DNA of 45,367 nt from the NCBI GenBank assembly GCA_025201865.1, contig MU602685.1:1-45367 (forward strand). Direction: 5' to 3'. Positions 30,801 through 38,890 of this stretch are shown piece after piece. Made by a program: the position numbers and the translations under genes. The notes under the pieces are model-generated. The model had not been told where the DNA came from, did no database searches, and saw only the letters and a program-made list of their open reading frames with translations. Numbering within the stretch: position 1 is the stretch's first letter; every line of letters begins with the position of its first letter. This DNA comes from Ramicandelaber brevisporus (taxonomy: Eukaryota; Kickxellomycota; Ramicandelaberales; Ramicandelaberaceae).

Positions 30801-33391
30801 TTGTGGTGCTTGATATCGATCTCGACAGCATCCAGACTCGTGATGACAATCATGCTGTGCGGCTTGAAAGTGGAGTCACATTGATCAACCTGGCTAGTAT
30901 CCACAGTCTCGTCAACTCCAATTCAGATCGTGCCAATTCACTGGAGCAGCAGGCTGTGATGAACCGCGTGTTTGGATCGCTCCTCTCTTGGGGACTCGAG
31001 CCCAAACTTGATGAATTGGCGGCACATGAGTTCAACATCCCACGCCGTAGCCAGAATGTAGCGTATGCCATCAGACATCGATTCTACAACTCTGGCTCAG
31101 TCACAATGTCATCAATCTACCTGCCGCTCAAAGACACGTCAGATGCTATCCAGGAATGGTGCATATCACGCACTCTCAATGCTCTCAGACTTCTTGAGCT
31201 GCTCACACTGTCGAAGACTCTTCCAGCCCTGCATAACGATAGCGAATCAACATCCACGTCCTCATCAACCAGTCTGAAGGAGGCAGTCGAGCTGGTTTCA
31301 TTCTACAGCAGCATCGTCTCTTTACGCTCACGCTCTGAAGACTTCCTCGCTCCATCTCCCTCAGTCATTGCATCGAGTGGATGGATCTCTAACCAAGTCG
31401 AGCGACAACAAGCTGCGCGGGCACTCTTAATGTCTACAGTTCGTGGCATTGAGCCCAACAGCCGAGTGATATTGTCCAAGTACTGGCATGAGGTCTTGGC
31501 CGATGCAACATTCTATGGATACCCAGTTGACTCCCCGACTCGATATACACAGCACTTGGCAACATTGATGCTGTGCAGTGTGGTTGGTGCAGAGACTTTG
31601 GATGGATCAACATCGCTCTCGAGCGCAGCCGTAAGAGCGACATCCAGCATCTTGCAGTACATGGTTTGCACTCCAGATGTGCCATTCTTGGCTGAGTCAT
31701 CTTCAGCAGCCGGCAAATCTGCAGCCACAAGTGAGAATCGAGATGTTAATGAAGGCTGCTGGGCCAATGCAATTGAGTTATTGTCGAGAGGATTCAAAGT
31801 GTGGCAAACTTCAGTTCATGCAAACGATGTTATTCGAACGCTGATTGGCCACATTACTACTGACAGAATCCAACCCATACAGAAGCCGAAAGCAAAGGCC
31901 TCAACTCCACCAGCAACAGCCACAATTGGACAAACTGACCACGATCACAGCGCCGGTCAACAGCCACAGCAGCCTCATATCAATTTATCTGGATTGCAAG
32001 ACTCTGCACCGCTTGGAATTCCATCGGATCGCCGGCCACATCAGTCGTTATCAAATACCTCGGTTGCTTCTTCGGGTTTGTCACAGCCCAGCAGCAGAGT
32101 ATCGGCGTCGTCTCGAATGTCTGCAGTGCAGCGTAGCTCATCAGCTGGGTTGTTTGGCAGACCATCAAGTGCCTCTCGACCAGCTTCACCAGTGCTCAAT
32201 ACTAGCTCACCAGTACATGCTCATTTATCCGGCGGTGATGATTCGCGATCAACAGCCTCCAAACTGACTGGGTCATTGGTTGCTGTGCGACACACGCAGA
32301 CCCCGAATATGACTCCAAGACTGAAGAGCTCGGGGCTATCAGCTCCTTCGGTTGCAAATGAGACTGTTTCTCTCGCTTCATCGGCTGCGTCGATGCATGG
32401 ACCATCTTCGCCTTTGCTTGCGTCCGATTTGTCTCAACAGTCTCAATCTCAATCTCATCCTCATCCTCAGCTTCAATCTCAACCTCAGCAATCTCGAACT
32501 TCAGCCGCAGCAAGTGTGGTTAGACGGAATCGCAAAATAGTGGCGTCATTGTCAAAGGCAGCTATTCTGCACATGGCAAACATCAATCCTCCGTTAGTTA
32601 TCACCACATTATCCATCGAACTCATGCCATCATCTCATCTCCAATATCGACAGACCATTCTCCAGATTATCACATTGCTCATCCAGAAGCGGTCTGGCTC
32701 GCTCTATCCATTCCTGGCTCGGCTGGCTGATGCAGTTATTCGCACTCTCGATCCCCGTTCTGCCACATCTCGTCGCGTTCTCCTCAGCTCTGCCACTTCC
32801 TGCATCCAGGAACTCATCCACTCTTACGCATGCGTTGCATTCCATGCCGACTCTCAGCGGCTGGCAGTTGGCACAGCCGATGGCGCCACTATTGTGTTCG
32901 ATCTCAGAACAGCCGCGCGGTGTCAAGTCTTGGAGGGACACACGAAGCCCGTCAGTGCGCTGGCGTATTCAGAAGACGGCAAATGGATTGCAAGCTATGC
33001 AAAGGAGGAAAAGAAGATTCATGTGTGGAATGCAAACCCCGGTATATTTGACATTTTAGCGTCAACATTTGTATCAAGCTTCACTTCTCTCTCTGGCACA
33101 TCAGCTGTCTCGACTGCACAGGCAGATGTGAGTGGGTACGATGGCGGTGGCAGCGGCGGTGGTTCTTCTCAAGCAGCGGCTGGAGCACATGCTGATCATT
33201 CAATGGCATCAATGACATCAACGAGACCGACACGATCATTCCCAGTTGCTGTGCCGACTGTTAATGATGCTAGCACGGATAGTATCAGCGGTGGTGGCGG
33301 CGGCGGTGGCCACAAGGCGCGCATTACTTGGACTGGCAAGCGTACATTCCAGCTGTCAGTTGGTGCTGCATCATTCACTTGCTCTATATAA
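27896..33391 (+). CDS. WDR7 / rabconnectin-3 beta-like WD40 protein
   Basis: 1831 residues. WDR7-family proteins pair with the DMXL/Rav1 type to regulate V-ATPase assembly and vesicle acidification. N-terminal WD40 blades include VVCGHSDGSLALYSI, HGHARPVTILRHLSL, SEDDGLLSVWSMVDGRCLG and VILWTRAGDVFRF; a further blade is SGTDCKICVWDMHSLSL. C-terminal blades at about 1645-1718 (RLAVGTADGATIVFDLRT, VLEGHTKPVSALAYSEDGKW, KKIHVWNAN) match the WDR7 end. Between the propellers is a helical middle region (AVMNRVFGSLLSWGLEPKLD). Low-complexity inserts are a His/Asn run near 650, an Asp/Asn run (DDNDDNDDN) near 720-760, and Ser-rich linkers. An in-frame ATG at 27758 would add a membrane-like segment; 27896 fits the family better. 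Confidence 0.86.
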   Translation: MTVELGFARYERKPFADGSSNVCSVLTTSSRVVCGHSDGSLALYSITPSSATATATAAADERDSKLEPLLILHGHARPVTILRHLSLTSEAPESPEDCVVAISEDDGLLSVWSMVDGRCLGTRSLGIFDQKGGSCGEAYIETPVQCAEVVNMDIAHQHGHRGVPRRMLAVTGASSSVLFVELPTLRTVRHWTATAHLQWISAIMVKCRPHTQIVDIFTIGAGSDELRQWEATWGSFAIDHRSRDPQSETETSAATQPVTSDDAAEHQHSDEHDLFVSHGGSSSPSTITPPGSVKFEAQRPIELRGTYAGLGDDISRLIAPPDDNESGHFLALSRDVVRLLRFDGHTLSDRIRWERPPTTAPFTGATFSTVIPNQVILWTRAGDVFRFSTEPAAVAPSPEASPGTHAQQLHLRDDLLETMGHEHQIDAADHIPLCSSENATNSASVSNINGVVIRTICHFDGNGTSVTAVRLDNGDTVIRFVNTDSTVVEASLRDVWNNRLVYPASSIDIFRPAGSNLVVLAFDSGDVAVVDNEQAAASALLLPDANLSDSSKLSTLAGQRLFSGGHSKDARVAAVAVSEQDGLLVTSGTDCKICVWDMHSLSLCAVFVLHGSVTRWMHVFEIPQVNESRLAQLSAYTLPHTRSDSALDEAAAAHHHHHHNHHNHSHHSHQSWTNLTPNVHAEMRRRSRANSGVDNQDIDPTGADHGNNETEDDTHGNDNDDNDDNDDNDDNDEDVISVYSESVSSFCSDDDDYDDNDNDNDNEHNFTADCGINQTGVASRKMRQSAFMASSGLAHSLIGTMLLTAADDGSVSLVSLGLLASLFSKSPSSGLIPGAVPTRIRVVDQLDRGRSITIEMDSGCTPIEWFETSAHMGDPLNIRLSSASSRVNATVSSRPQSGTATPEREDSVGSTSSVITSHLAKGLLQQVLSGTANSAARHSKDGRAGFATPPAKSILGDDTVPPLTNSDPVVVLDIDLDSIQTRDDNHAVRLESGVTLINLASIHSLVNSNSDRANSLEQQAVMNRVFGSLLSWGLEPKLDELAAHEFNIPRRSQNVAYAIRHRFYNSGSVTMSSIYLPLKDTSDAIQEWCISRTLNALRLLELLTLSKTLPALHNDSESTSTSSSTSLKEAVELVSFYSSIVSLRSRSEDFLAPSPSVIASSGWISNQVERQQAARALLMSTVRGIEPNSRVILSKYWHEVLADATFYGYPVDSPTRYTQHLATLMLCSVVGAETLDGSTSLSSAAVRATSSILQYMVCTPDVPFLAESSSAAGKSAATSENRDVNEGCWANAIELLSRGFKVWQTSVHANDVIRTLIGHITTDRIQPIQKPKAKASTPPATATIGQTDHDHSAGQQPQQPHINLSGLQDSAPLGIPSDRRPHQSLSNTSVASSGLSQPSSRVSASSRMSAVQRSSSAGLFGRPSSASRPASPVLNTSSPVHAHLSGGDDSRSTASKLTGSLVAVRHTQTPNMTPRLKSSGLSAPSVANETVSLASSAASMHGPSSPLLASDLSQQSQSQSHPHPQLQSQPQQSRTSAAASVVRRNRKIVASLSKAAILHMANINPPLVITTLSIELMPSSHLQYRQTILQIITLLIQKRSGSLYPFLARLADAVIRTLDPRSATSRRVLLSSATSCIQELIHSYACVAFHADSQRLAVGTADGATIVFDLRTAARCQVLEGHTKPVSALAYSEDGKWIASYAKEEKKIHVWNANPGIFDILASTFVSSFTSLSGTSAVSTAQADVSGYDGGGSGGGSSQAAAGAHADHSMASMTSTRPTRSFPVAVPTVNDASTDSISGGGGGGGHKARITWTGKRTFQLSVGAASFTCSI
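30030..30180 (+). repeat. GACAATGAC tandem repeat within the WDR7-like CDS
   Basis: Imperfect tandem units encode an Asp/Asn acidic run; the frame is preserved. Likely to vary in length between strains. Confidence 0.6.
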
Positions 33392-33453
33392 GTCACTATA
33401 TGATCATTATGATCGTTATTCTTATTATCATTGCAAACATCAACATCATTTTT

Positions 33454-33520
33454 AATAAAAACAAATTAAGCGCAAATGTACTCTAAGATGAAGGATATGT
33501 AAAAGTGAGAGTGCAATAAA
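33454..33520 (+). terminator. Poly(A) signals after the WDR7-like gene
   Basis: AATAAA occurs at 33454-33459 and again at 33515-33520, 60 to 130 nt after the stop. The region continues as purine-rich GGCGGAAG and TATGCAAAG short repeats up to the convergent peptide gene. Confidence 0.5.
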
Positions 33521-33633
33521 AGGCAAGAAGGCAGAAAGGCGGAAGGCGGAAGGTGAAAGAGAATGCAAAGAGTACCACAATGAAAGTATGCAAAGTATGC
33601 AAAGATGACGGATAAAAGCAACGTGTGTGCTTT

Positions 33634-33870
33634 TTATGCATTGTTTTGGGCTTTACGTCTGTTCACCCAACCCTGAACAACATTTCGCAATGCACCCACG
33701 AAATTTTGTCTCTGTACTGGGTTGTTGCGCAGATAGTTTACGCCGGCAGCAAGAATTCCTCTAATCTTGCTTGGGTCTGCCTCGGCGTTAGCATTGGCAA
33801 CGACAATGCTGTCGCCAAAGAGAGCGAAAATGACGAAGGCAAGGAGAAGAATGAAGCCGAAGAGTTTCAT
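33634..33870 (-). CDS. Small secreted cationic amphipathic peptide precursor
   Basis: 78 residues in one exon, not a recognised family. Residues 1-25 form a strong signal peptide (MKLFGFILLLAFVIFALF..., cleavage expected after VVA). Residues 26-33 are exactly four dipeptides, NA-NA-EA-DP, each ending in Ala or Pro, the type removed stepwise by dipeptidyl aminopeptidases (Ste13/DPP-IV-like). The remaining 45 residues carry eight Lys/Arg and no Asp or Glu, no Cys, and read as two amphipathic helices separated by an NNP hinge at 49-51. A dibasic RRK at 71-73 is a possible Kex2-type site. Secretion is well supported; a membrane-active or antimicrobial role is inference from build alone. The TATA box (TATAAG) at 33994-33999 leaves a leader of about 95 nt. 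The frame runs upstream to 33993, but that part precedes the expected start site. Confidence 0.75.
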   Translation of the reverse strand: MKLFGFILLLAFVIFALFGDSIVVANANAEADPSKIRGILAAGVNYLRNNPVQRQNFVGALRNVVQGWVNRRKAQNNA

Positions 33871-33993
33871 TTGTTTGTTTTGTTGATGCTGAACGATGAA
33901 CGATGAATAGATGAATAGATGAAAGGATGAAAGGATGAATGAGCAAAGTGACAAGACAGAAAACAAAAGAGGGAGCGCTAAAGACGACAACAC

Positions 33994-33999
33994 TTATAC
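33994..33999 (-). promoter_or_regulatory. TATA-like box of the secreted peptide gene
   Basis: Reads TATAAG on minus, about 125 nt before ATG 33870. The leader includes purine-rich GATGAATAGATGAAAGG-type tandem units (33895-33942 on plus). Confidence 0.5.
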
Positions 34000-34744
34000 C
34001 TGTCCACATCCACTGCAAATGGGGAAAGGAGAGAGTTCCTGATTATCGCCAATCAACACAGTACTGTAGGAAACCGGGAAGCACACAAACAAGTCTTCAA
34101 GAGGCAGCTATTTGCAACATTAGGGCGGACTTCCGAGAGTGAAAAGAAATATCACCCAATCTCGAACTGGGAGAACAGTGGTATGGTCTGGGTAATGTTC
34201 TCTTATGATTCAGGGCAATGATAACAATTTGGAAACACTGCAGCTGAAATTGATTGGCAAATTTCTAGCATAAAAACGAAAAAAGGAATAGTAGAAAGAA
34301 AAGGTGCATCCCAGTTGCTGTTATTGTTGTTGTTTATTGCAGAAATCAATGACTGTGAAATGGAGTTTAATCCAATCACTCACAGTGTTAATACCTTAAG
34401 TTTGTGTGCCACTCTCGCTGTTACCGAACACACCGACCGCAGTGGACACTCAGAGAACTGGGTCCATGTTTTTTTTTAAACTAAATAAAGATGAGTAGAC
34501 ATGGCAAGATTTCAAAGTAAAAGCTAAAATAAAAAGGAACAAACAGCAGTTGGAAATGTCAAAATAGAGTAAAGGAAAGGAAAAGAAAGGAAAGGAAAAC
34601 ATTAATGAGTTGAGTCAAAAACAATAATAAAAACAAGACCAATTTAAATTTGTATAAATGGCGAGAGAAACAATAGGAAACAACAAGACATTGAAGTAAA
34701 ACTAGCGTTGGAGGATAAGGGAGGGATGTTCATTAGTACGGTAT
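34000..34744. other. Gene-less spacer and 3' flank of the zinc-finger gene
   Basis: A-rich with GGAAA-type runs (34570-34605). On minus an AATAAA occurs at 34331-34336 (TTTATT on plus), about 410 nt after the zinc-finger stop, and may be its poly(A) signal. No coding frame of substance on either strand. Confidence 0.4.
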
Positions 34745-37700
34745 TTAAACGCGCATTCGCTTGACTTGGGCAGAGGGAATGTGCTGAGGTTGATGATGGC
34801 TATGATTATGGTTATGGTGAATGTGTGGCTCTGGCGATGCATCTACTGGCGACTGCATCAGCGCGCTATCTGTCACTGATCCAATTGAGGACGGGGGTGG
34901 AAGACTCAAGCCGAGGTGGTTGATGGGAGGCGGATGAGCATCGGCAGGGAATTGATGTGGAGATGCTGATATCATCCTCTCAGTCTTAATCTGTGTCTTC
35001 AGCGCTTCAATCTCATCGTCACGCCGTGAATTCTCGAGAGTCAGCTGCTGTAACTTGTGCTCATGACCACCGCTTTCAATGTAGTTGTCTATCTTACTAT
35101 CAACTGTGGTGGCCACTGGCTGCGGTAGCTGCGGCAGCGATGAATTCGAGCTCACAGACTGAATTGGCGGCGGCGAGCTGTTGGGCATCATCACTTCAGC
35201 CCTATGCAATGGTGACATGATGGGAGTTGATGAAGCTGCTCCTGCTGCTGCTGCTGCCATTGCGGATCGACCAGATGCATACGGTGATGACGAATTTGGA
35301 TAGGGCAGAGTACGAGCACTGCGTGGAACTGGAATAGGTTGTGGACCAACATGGTAGGGTGATTGTAGCGGCGGAACACTGCTTGGATGATTGACAGATG
35401 CGGTGGACGTGGCAGAGGGCGGTGATATCGGAGTCGGAGCAGGCGTCTCGATGTCCATGGCAGAGTTTGAGGCAGTCAATGTGCGAGACAGAGCAGGCGT
35501 AACACGAGAAGCCATTGCAGACATTGACGGCAGAGTGGGAACCGATGAGCCTGGAGATGCTCGAGCCAGGATGCTGAGTGCAGGGGAGAATGGCAGACTG
35601 GTAGACGCTGCGTGAGAGGACTGCGTTCGAGTTGGAATGTGGCCTGGCAGCTGACCTGGAGATCGCAATACAGGAGACGGCAGATGGACTGAGCCGCGAC
35701 CAGTGTTTGCAAACATTGAACCGGTAGATGCCACTCTGTGAGCACTGCTCATCTCAGCATTATCGAGACCAGGTGCTGAACCGCTCGGGACGGGACCAAT
35801 GGCAGGGCTGAGACCAAGAGCAGGCAAGCTGGGCAGCAATGCGCGTGGAGCAGACGGCGCGCTGGCAGAGTCGGGGCTGTTGACTGACAGCTGGGACGGG
35901 TACATTAGGCTAGTCGAACGTGCAACATTTGGCTCAGAGCGAGTGCCGGTATCGGAACCAATTCTCAAATGCGGACCAGGTAGGAAATGACTAGGCTGAT
36001 GAATGTCATCAGGAGCACCATGAGGCACAATGTTATCCGAATATGGACCAGCAGCAATGGAAGGGAAAGAGGCACGGTGGTGGTGATGATGGTGATTCAT
36101 GGCAGGAGTAGACATGCTGACTGAGCTCAGAAGTGGTGCAGATGAATCAGTTGGATGAGGAAGTACAACAGAGGGTGAGTGAGGCAATTGGATGTTACGA
36201 TTCATATTGAGCGATGGCTGGCGTGGCGATACTATTGATCTCCTTGGTAGTTGTGATGCTGTGCCAGACGACGACATGCTCTGCGATGCAACACTTGATG
36301 TAGACACTGACAATGGAGTGCTGCTGTTGGCTATTGCAGCTGCACTGCTCAACTGGGACTGTTCTTCAGATGCAGTTGAGAAGCTAAATGAACGTTTACG
36401 ATGAGGCATTGCAGAGGGCACTGTAGTTGACGCCAGCATTGGAGGCGATCCAATCATATCCATAGAGTGATATTGCTGTTGTTGATATTGATGCTGATGT
36501 TGCTGTTGCTGTTGGTAGGCAGACATTGAATTACCACCATCTAAATCAGTATCATTGCTACCGGTGTTTGTAGTGATAGTCATGTGTAATAGCTTGGTAG
36601 TGTCAGCTCTGCGTTGCTCGGGAGTCAATACAGGTGTTCTGCTTTTAGCCTGGTTTGCATCCCAATTCTTTCTGGGTCTTCCCACTTTGACTTTGCCTGG
36701 AGTTATTTCACCATTTGCATTAGTAGTAGCATTGCCAGTTTCAGTTCTCATGTGTCTATGCAGTGCATCCAGTCTTGCAAAGCTACGCTGACAGTTTGGA
36801 CATGGATACGGTCTATCTCCAGTGTGCAATTTGGAATGTCTCTTCAAGTCATGCAGCCGTTTGAACTGCATTGGACAGTGCGGACACTGATTGCCCTTCT
36901 CTGTAGAATGTGTCATATTGTGCTGCTTCAACAGTGCCTTTGTGGTGAATGTCATATCGCAGATTTCACACTCCCATGTTGGCAATGCATCTGGAATACC
37001 TGCTGGATCTTTGATTATCTTGGGCGGTCTTCCTTTGCCTCTCTTCGCTGCTTGCAATGATGCTGCTGAAGTTGCTGCATCGCCATCTGCATCATTAATC
37101 ACACTTGTAGAGTTGGCTGCTGCCATAGCCGCTGCATCGAGATCGGACGGATACGGTGGCAGTGGAGTGCTGTTAGCTACAACCTGAGACTGTTGGGGCA
37201 TGTGCTGCTCAGTGTGCTGCTGTGGCTGTGCTTGTGTAGGCAATTGTGGCACGTGAGGCTGCAGCTGCTGGGGCGCTGGTTGAAGTTGCTGGGGAGGATG
37301 ATATTGCTGAGATGGTAGTTTGGGGTGATGTATAGGCAGAACAGGTGGATTGGCAGCAGAGAATAGTGCGAGTGGCTGGCTGGGTGGTTGTCGAGTCTGT
37401 TGTTCCTGAGCGTTACTCTGGCCAGGTAGAGTGCTGGCTAGAGGCAGATTGGAGATTGTGCGCATTGGGCGGGCGTTCATGGATGTCTCAATATCGCTGT
37501 CTGTATCTGACGAATCAGTGTTTGATTGATGCTGTCCATGCATAACGCCTGCTGCTGTAGCTGATTGTTGATGATGATGCGATGAAGATGAAGATGGTGG
37601 TGGTGGTGGTGGCGATGAAAGCGCTGGCTGCGGGTTGCTCTTCATGCTCGCTGGTAGCGGTGCAATTGGGGTTGGTTGTTGTTGATGATGAGAGCTATTG

Positions 37701-38890
37701 CTGGCACGAGACATTGATGGACGACCGCGCTTACCAGGCGGTTTAACTGGCGCAGCTGCCACAGTTACATTATCTGGAGGATACGGTGCAATTGGCGGGA
37801 ACTGGTGTGCCATCCCAGCCATCGGAGGATGGGTGGCTGAGTCAAGATTAATGTTGGCAAATGCAGGCGATGCACCTGTTTTATCGGACAATGACTTGGC
37901 CTTGGCCGATGGCGTTGCTGACACAGGCTGCGAGCCATCTGATGCGCTGGACTTGGCACCGCCTGATCCAAGCGACGAGGCATTTGCAGTCTCAACGCTA
38001 ATTGAGCGATGGGCATGTGCTGGCGAGGGTTGTGGTATGGGTGGTGGTGGTGGTTGTGGTGGTCCATGAGATGGATGAGAGTGTGGATAATGTGAAGCAT
38101 ACGGATAGGGAGGAGGAGGAGGAGGAGGAGGAGGAGGAGGAGGATGCATTGCAGCCATTGACCCATAGCGCTGATACTGTGTTTGATGATATTGATGTGG
38201 ATAGTAGCCAATGGGATGATGTGACTGATGATGATGATGTGACGCATTCTGTGTTCCTACCTGTGCAACTCTCACTGGGACTGCGCCGCCACTGACCTTC
38301 CCTCCAGTGCTGTTACTGTTGCCCACATGGCTGTCTATCTTGGATGTCGATGTGATTGACGATGATGATGATGAGGAGGAGGAGGAGGAGGAAGAGGATG
38401 AGGATGGGTGTGCTGTCGATGTGGCACCAACTGGACCGGCACCAGCGGACGGAGCTACAGAGTTGGCTGGTGCAACTATTGAGATCGTTGAACTGCTGTC
38501 GCTGGTCGTAGCCACAGTCGCCGCAGCCGTTGTATTTGCCGCAGTTGCTGACAGTGAGACTTGCTGCTGCTGCTGTTGTCGTTGTTGTTGTTGTTGTTGT
38601 TGCCGTTGCTGTTGCTGTTGCTGTTGCTGTTGATTGCCGAAGGCGGCAGCTTCCGCAAGAAGCAGCAGACCACTTAATCCACCGCCACCTCCACCGGCTG
38701 TTGCTGCTGGGCGTTTCAGGGAAGATGATGAAGCTACTGTGGCGGTGGCTGAAGTGGCTGATGATGAGCTGGACGCAGCTGTAGATGCTAGCCGTGTGCT
38801 GCTCGCAACTGGCGCTCCGTTTGGAGGGAGCAGATGGGCTTCTACAGCGCTGCCACCACCTGCGGCACTGCTGCTGCTGTTGCTGTCCAT
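34745..38890 (-). CDS. Large C2H2 zinc-finger transcription factor with AT-hook-like motifs
   Basis: 1381 residues, one exon. Three C2H2 fingers lie at about 635-720: CEICDMTFTTKALLKQH, CPHCPMQFKRLHDLKRH and CPNCQRSFARLDALHRH; the linker THSTEKGN joins fingers 1-2 and HTGDRPYP joins 2-3. Three GRP-core AT-hook-like patches flank them: KRGRPSMSR (about 388), KRGKGRPPK (about 617) and VGRPRKNW (about 735). The rest is low complexity: Ser, Gln (interrupted by single Arg), Pro (PPPPPPPPPPPP), His and Asn runs. A short charged helix near the C-terminus (LENSRRDDEIEALKTQIK) may be a coiled coil. A nuclear DNA-binding regulator is well supported; targets unknown. The start ATG at 38890 opens MDSNSSSSAAGGGS; no better downstream start. 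Confidence 0.86.
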   Translation of the reverse strand: MDSNSSSSAAGGGSAVEAHLLPPNGAPVASSTRLASTAASSSSSATSATATVASSSSLKRPAATAGGGGGGLSGLLLLAEAAAFGNQQQQQQQQQRQQQQQQQRQQQQQQVSLSATAANTTAAATVATTSDSSSTISIVAPANSVAPSAGAGPVGATSTAHPSSSSSSSSSSSSSSSSITSTSKIDSHVGNSNSTGGKVSGGAVPVRVAQVGTQNASHHHHQSHHPIGYYPHQYHQTQYQRYGSMAAMHPPPPPPPPPPPPYPYASHYPHSHPSHGPPQPPPPPIPQPSPAHAHRSISVETANASSLGSGGAKSSASDGSQPVSATPSAKAKSLSDKTGASPAFANINLDSATHPPMAGMAHQFPPIAPYPPDNVTVAAAPVKPPGKRGRPSMSRASNSSHHQQQPTPIAPLPASMKSNPQPALSSPPPPPPSSSSSHHHQQSATAAGVMHGQHQSNTDSSDTDSDIETSMNARPMRTISNLPLASTLPGQSNAQEQQTRQPPSQPLALFSAANPPVLPIHHPKLPSQQYHPPQQLQPAPQQLQPHVPQLPTQAQPQQHTEQHMPQQSQVVANSTPLPPYPSDLDAAAMAAANSTSVINDADGDAATSAASLQAAKRGKGRPPKIIKDPAGIPDALPTWECEICDMTFTTKALLKQHNMTHSTEKGNQCPHCPMQFKRLHDLKRHSKLHTGDRPYPCPNCQRSFARLDALHRHMRTETGNATTNANGEITPGKVKVGRPRKNWDANQAKSRTPVLTPEQRRADTTKLLHMTITTNTGSNDTDLDGGNSMSAYQQQQQHQHQYQQQQYHSMDMIGSPPMLASTTVPSAMPHRKRSFSFSTASEEQSQLSSAAAIANSSTPLSVSTSSVASQSMSSSGTASQLPRRSIVSPRQPSLNMNRNIQLPHSPSVVLPHPTDSSAPLLSSVSMSTPAMNHHHHHHRASFPSIAAGPYSDNIVPHGAPDDIHQPSHFLPGPHLRIGSDTGTRSEPNVARSTSLMYPSQLSVNSPDSASAPSAPRALLPSLPALGLSPAIGPVPSGSAPGLDNAEMSSAHRVASTGSMFANTGRGSVHLPSPVLRSPGQLPGHIPTRTQSSHAASTSLPFSPALSILARASPGSSVPTLPSMSAMASRVTPALSRTLTASNSAMDIETPAPTPISPPSATSTASVNHPSSVPPLQSPYHVGPQPIPVPRSARTLPYPNSSSPYASGRSAMAAAAAGAASSTPIMSPLHRAEVMMPNSSPPPIQSVSSNSSLPQLPQPVATTVDSKIDNYIESGGHEHKLQQLTLENSRRDDEIEALKTQIKTERMISASPHQFPADAHPPPINHLGLSLPPPSSIGSVTDSALMQSPVDASPEPHIHHNHNHSHHQPQHIPSAQVKRMRV
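38100..38145 (+). repeat. GGA triplet run coding poly-Pro in the zinc-finger gene
   Basis: GGAGGAGGA on plus, encoding consecutive Pro on minus. A second triplet run (TTG/CTG, poly-Gln) lies at 38560-38635. Both keep the frame. Confidence 0.7.

Noticed and set aside
38307-38633. Plus-strand frame with Asp/Glu and Cys runs
   Set aside because: Antisense reading of Ser and Gln triplet repeats in the zinc-finger gene.
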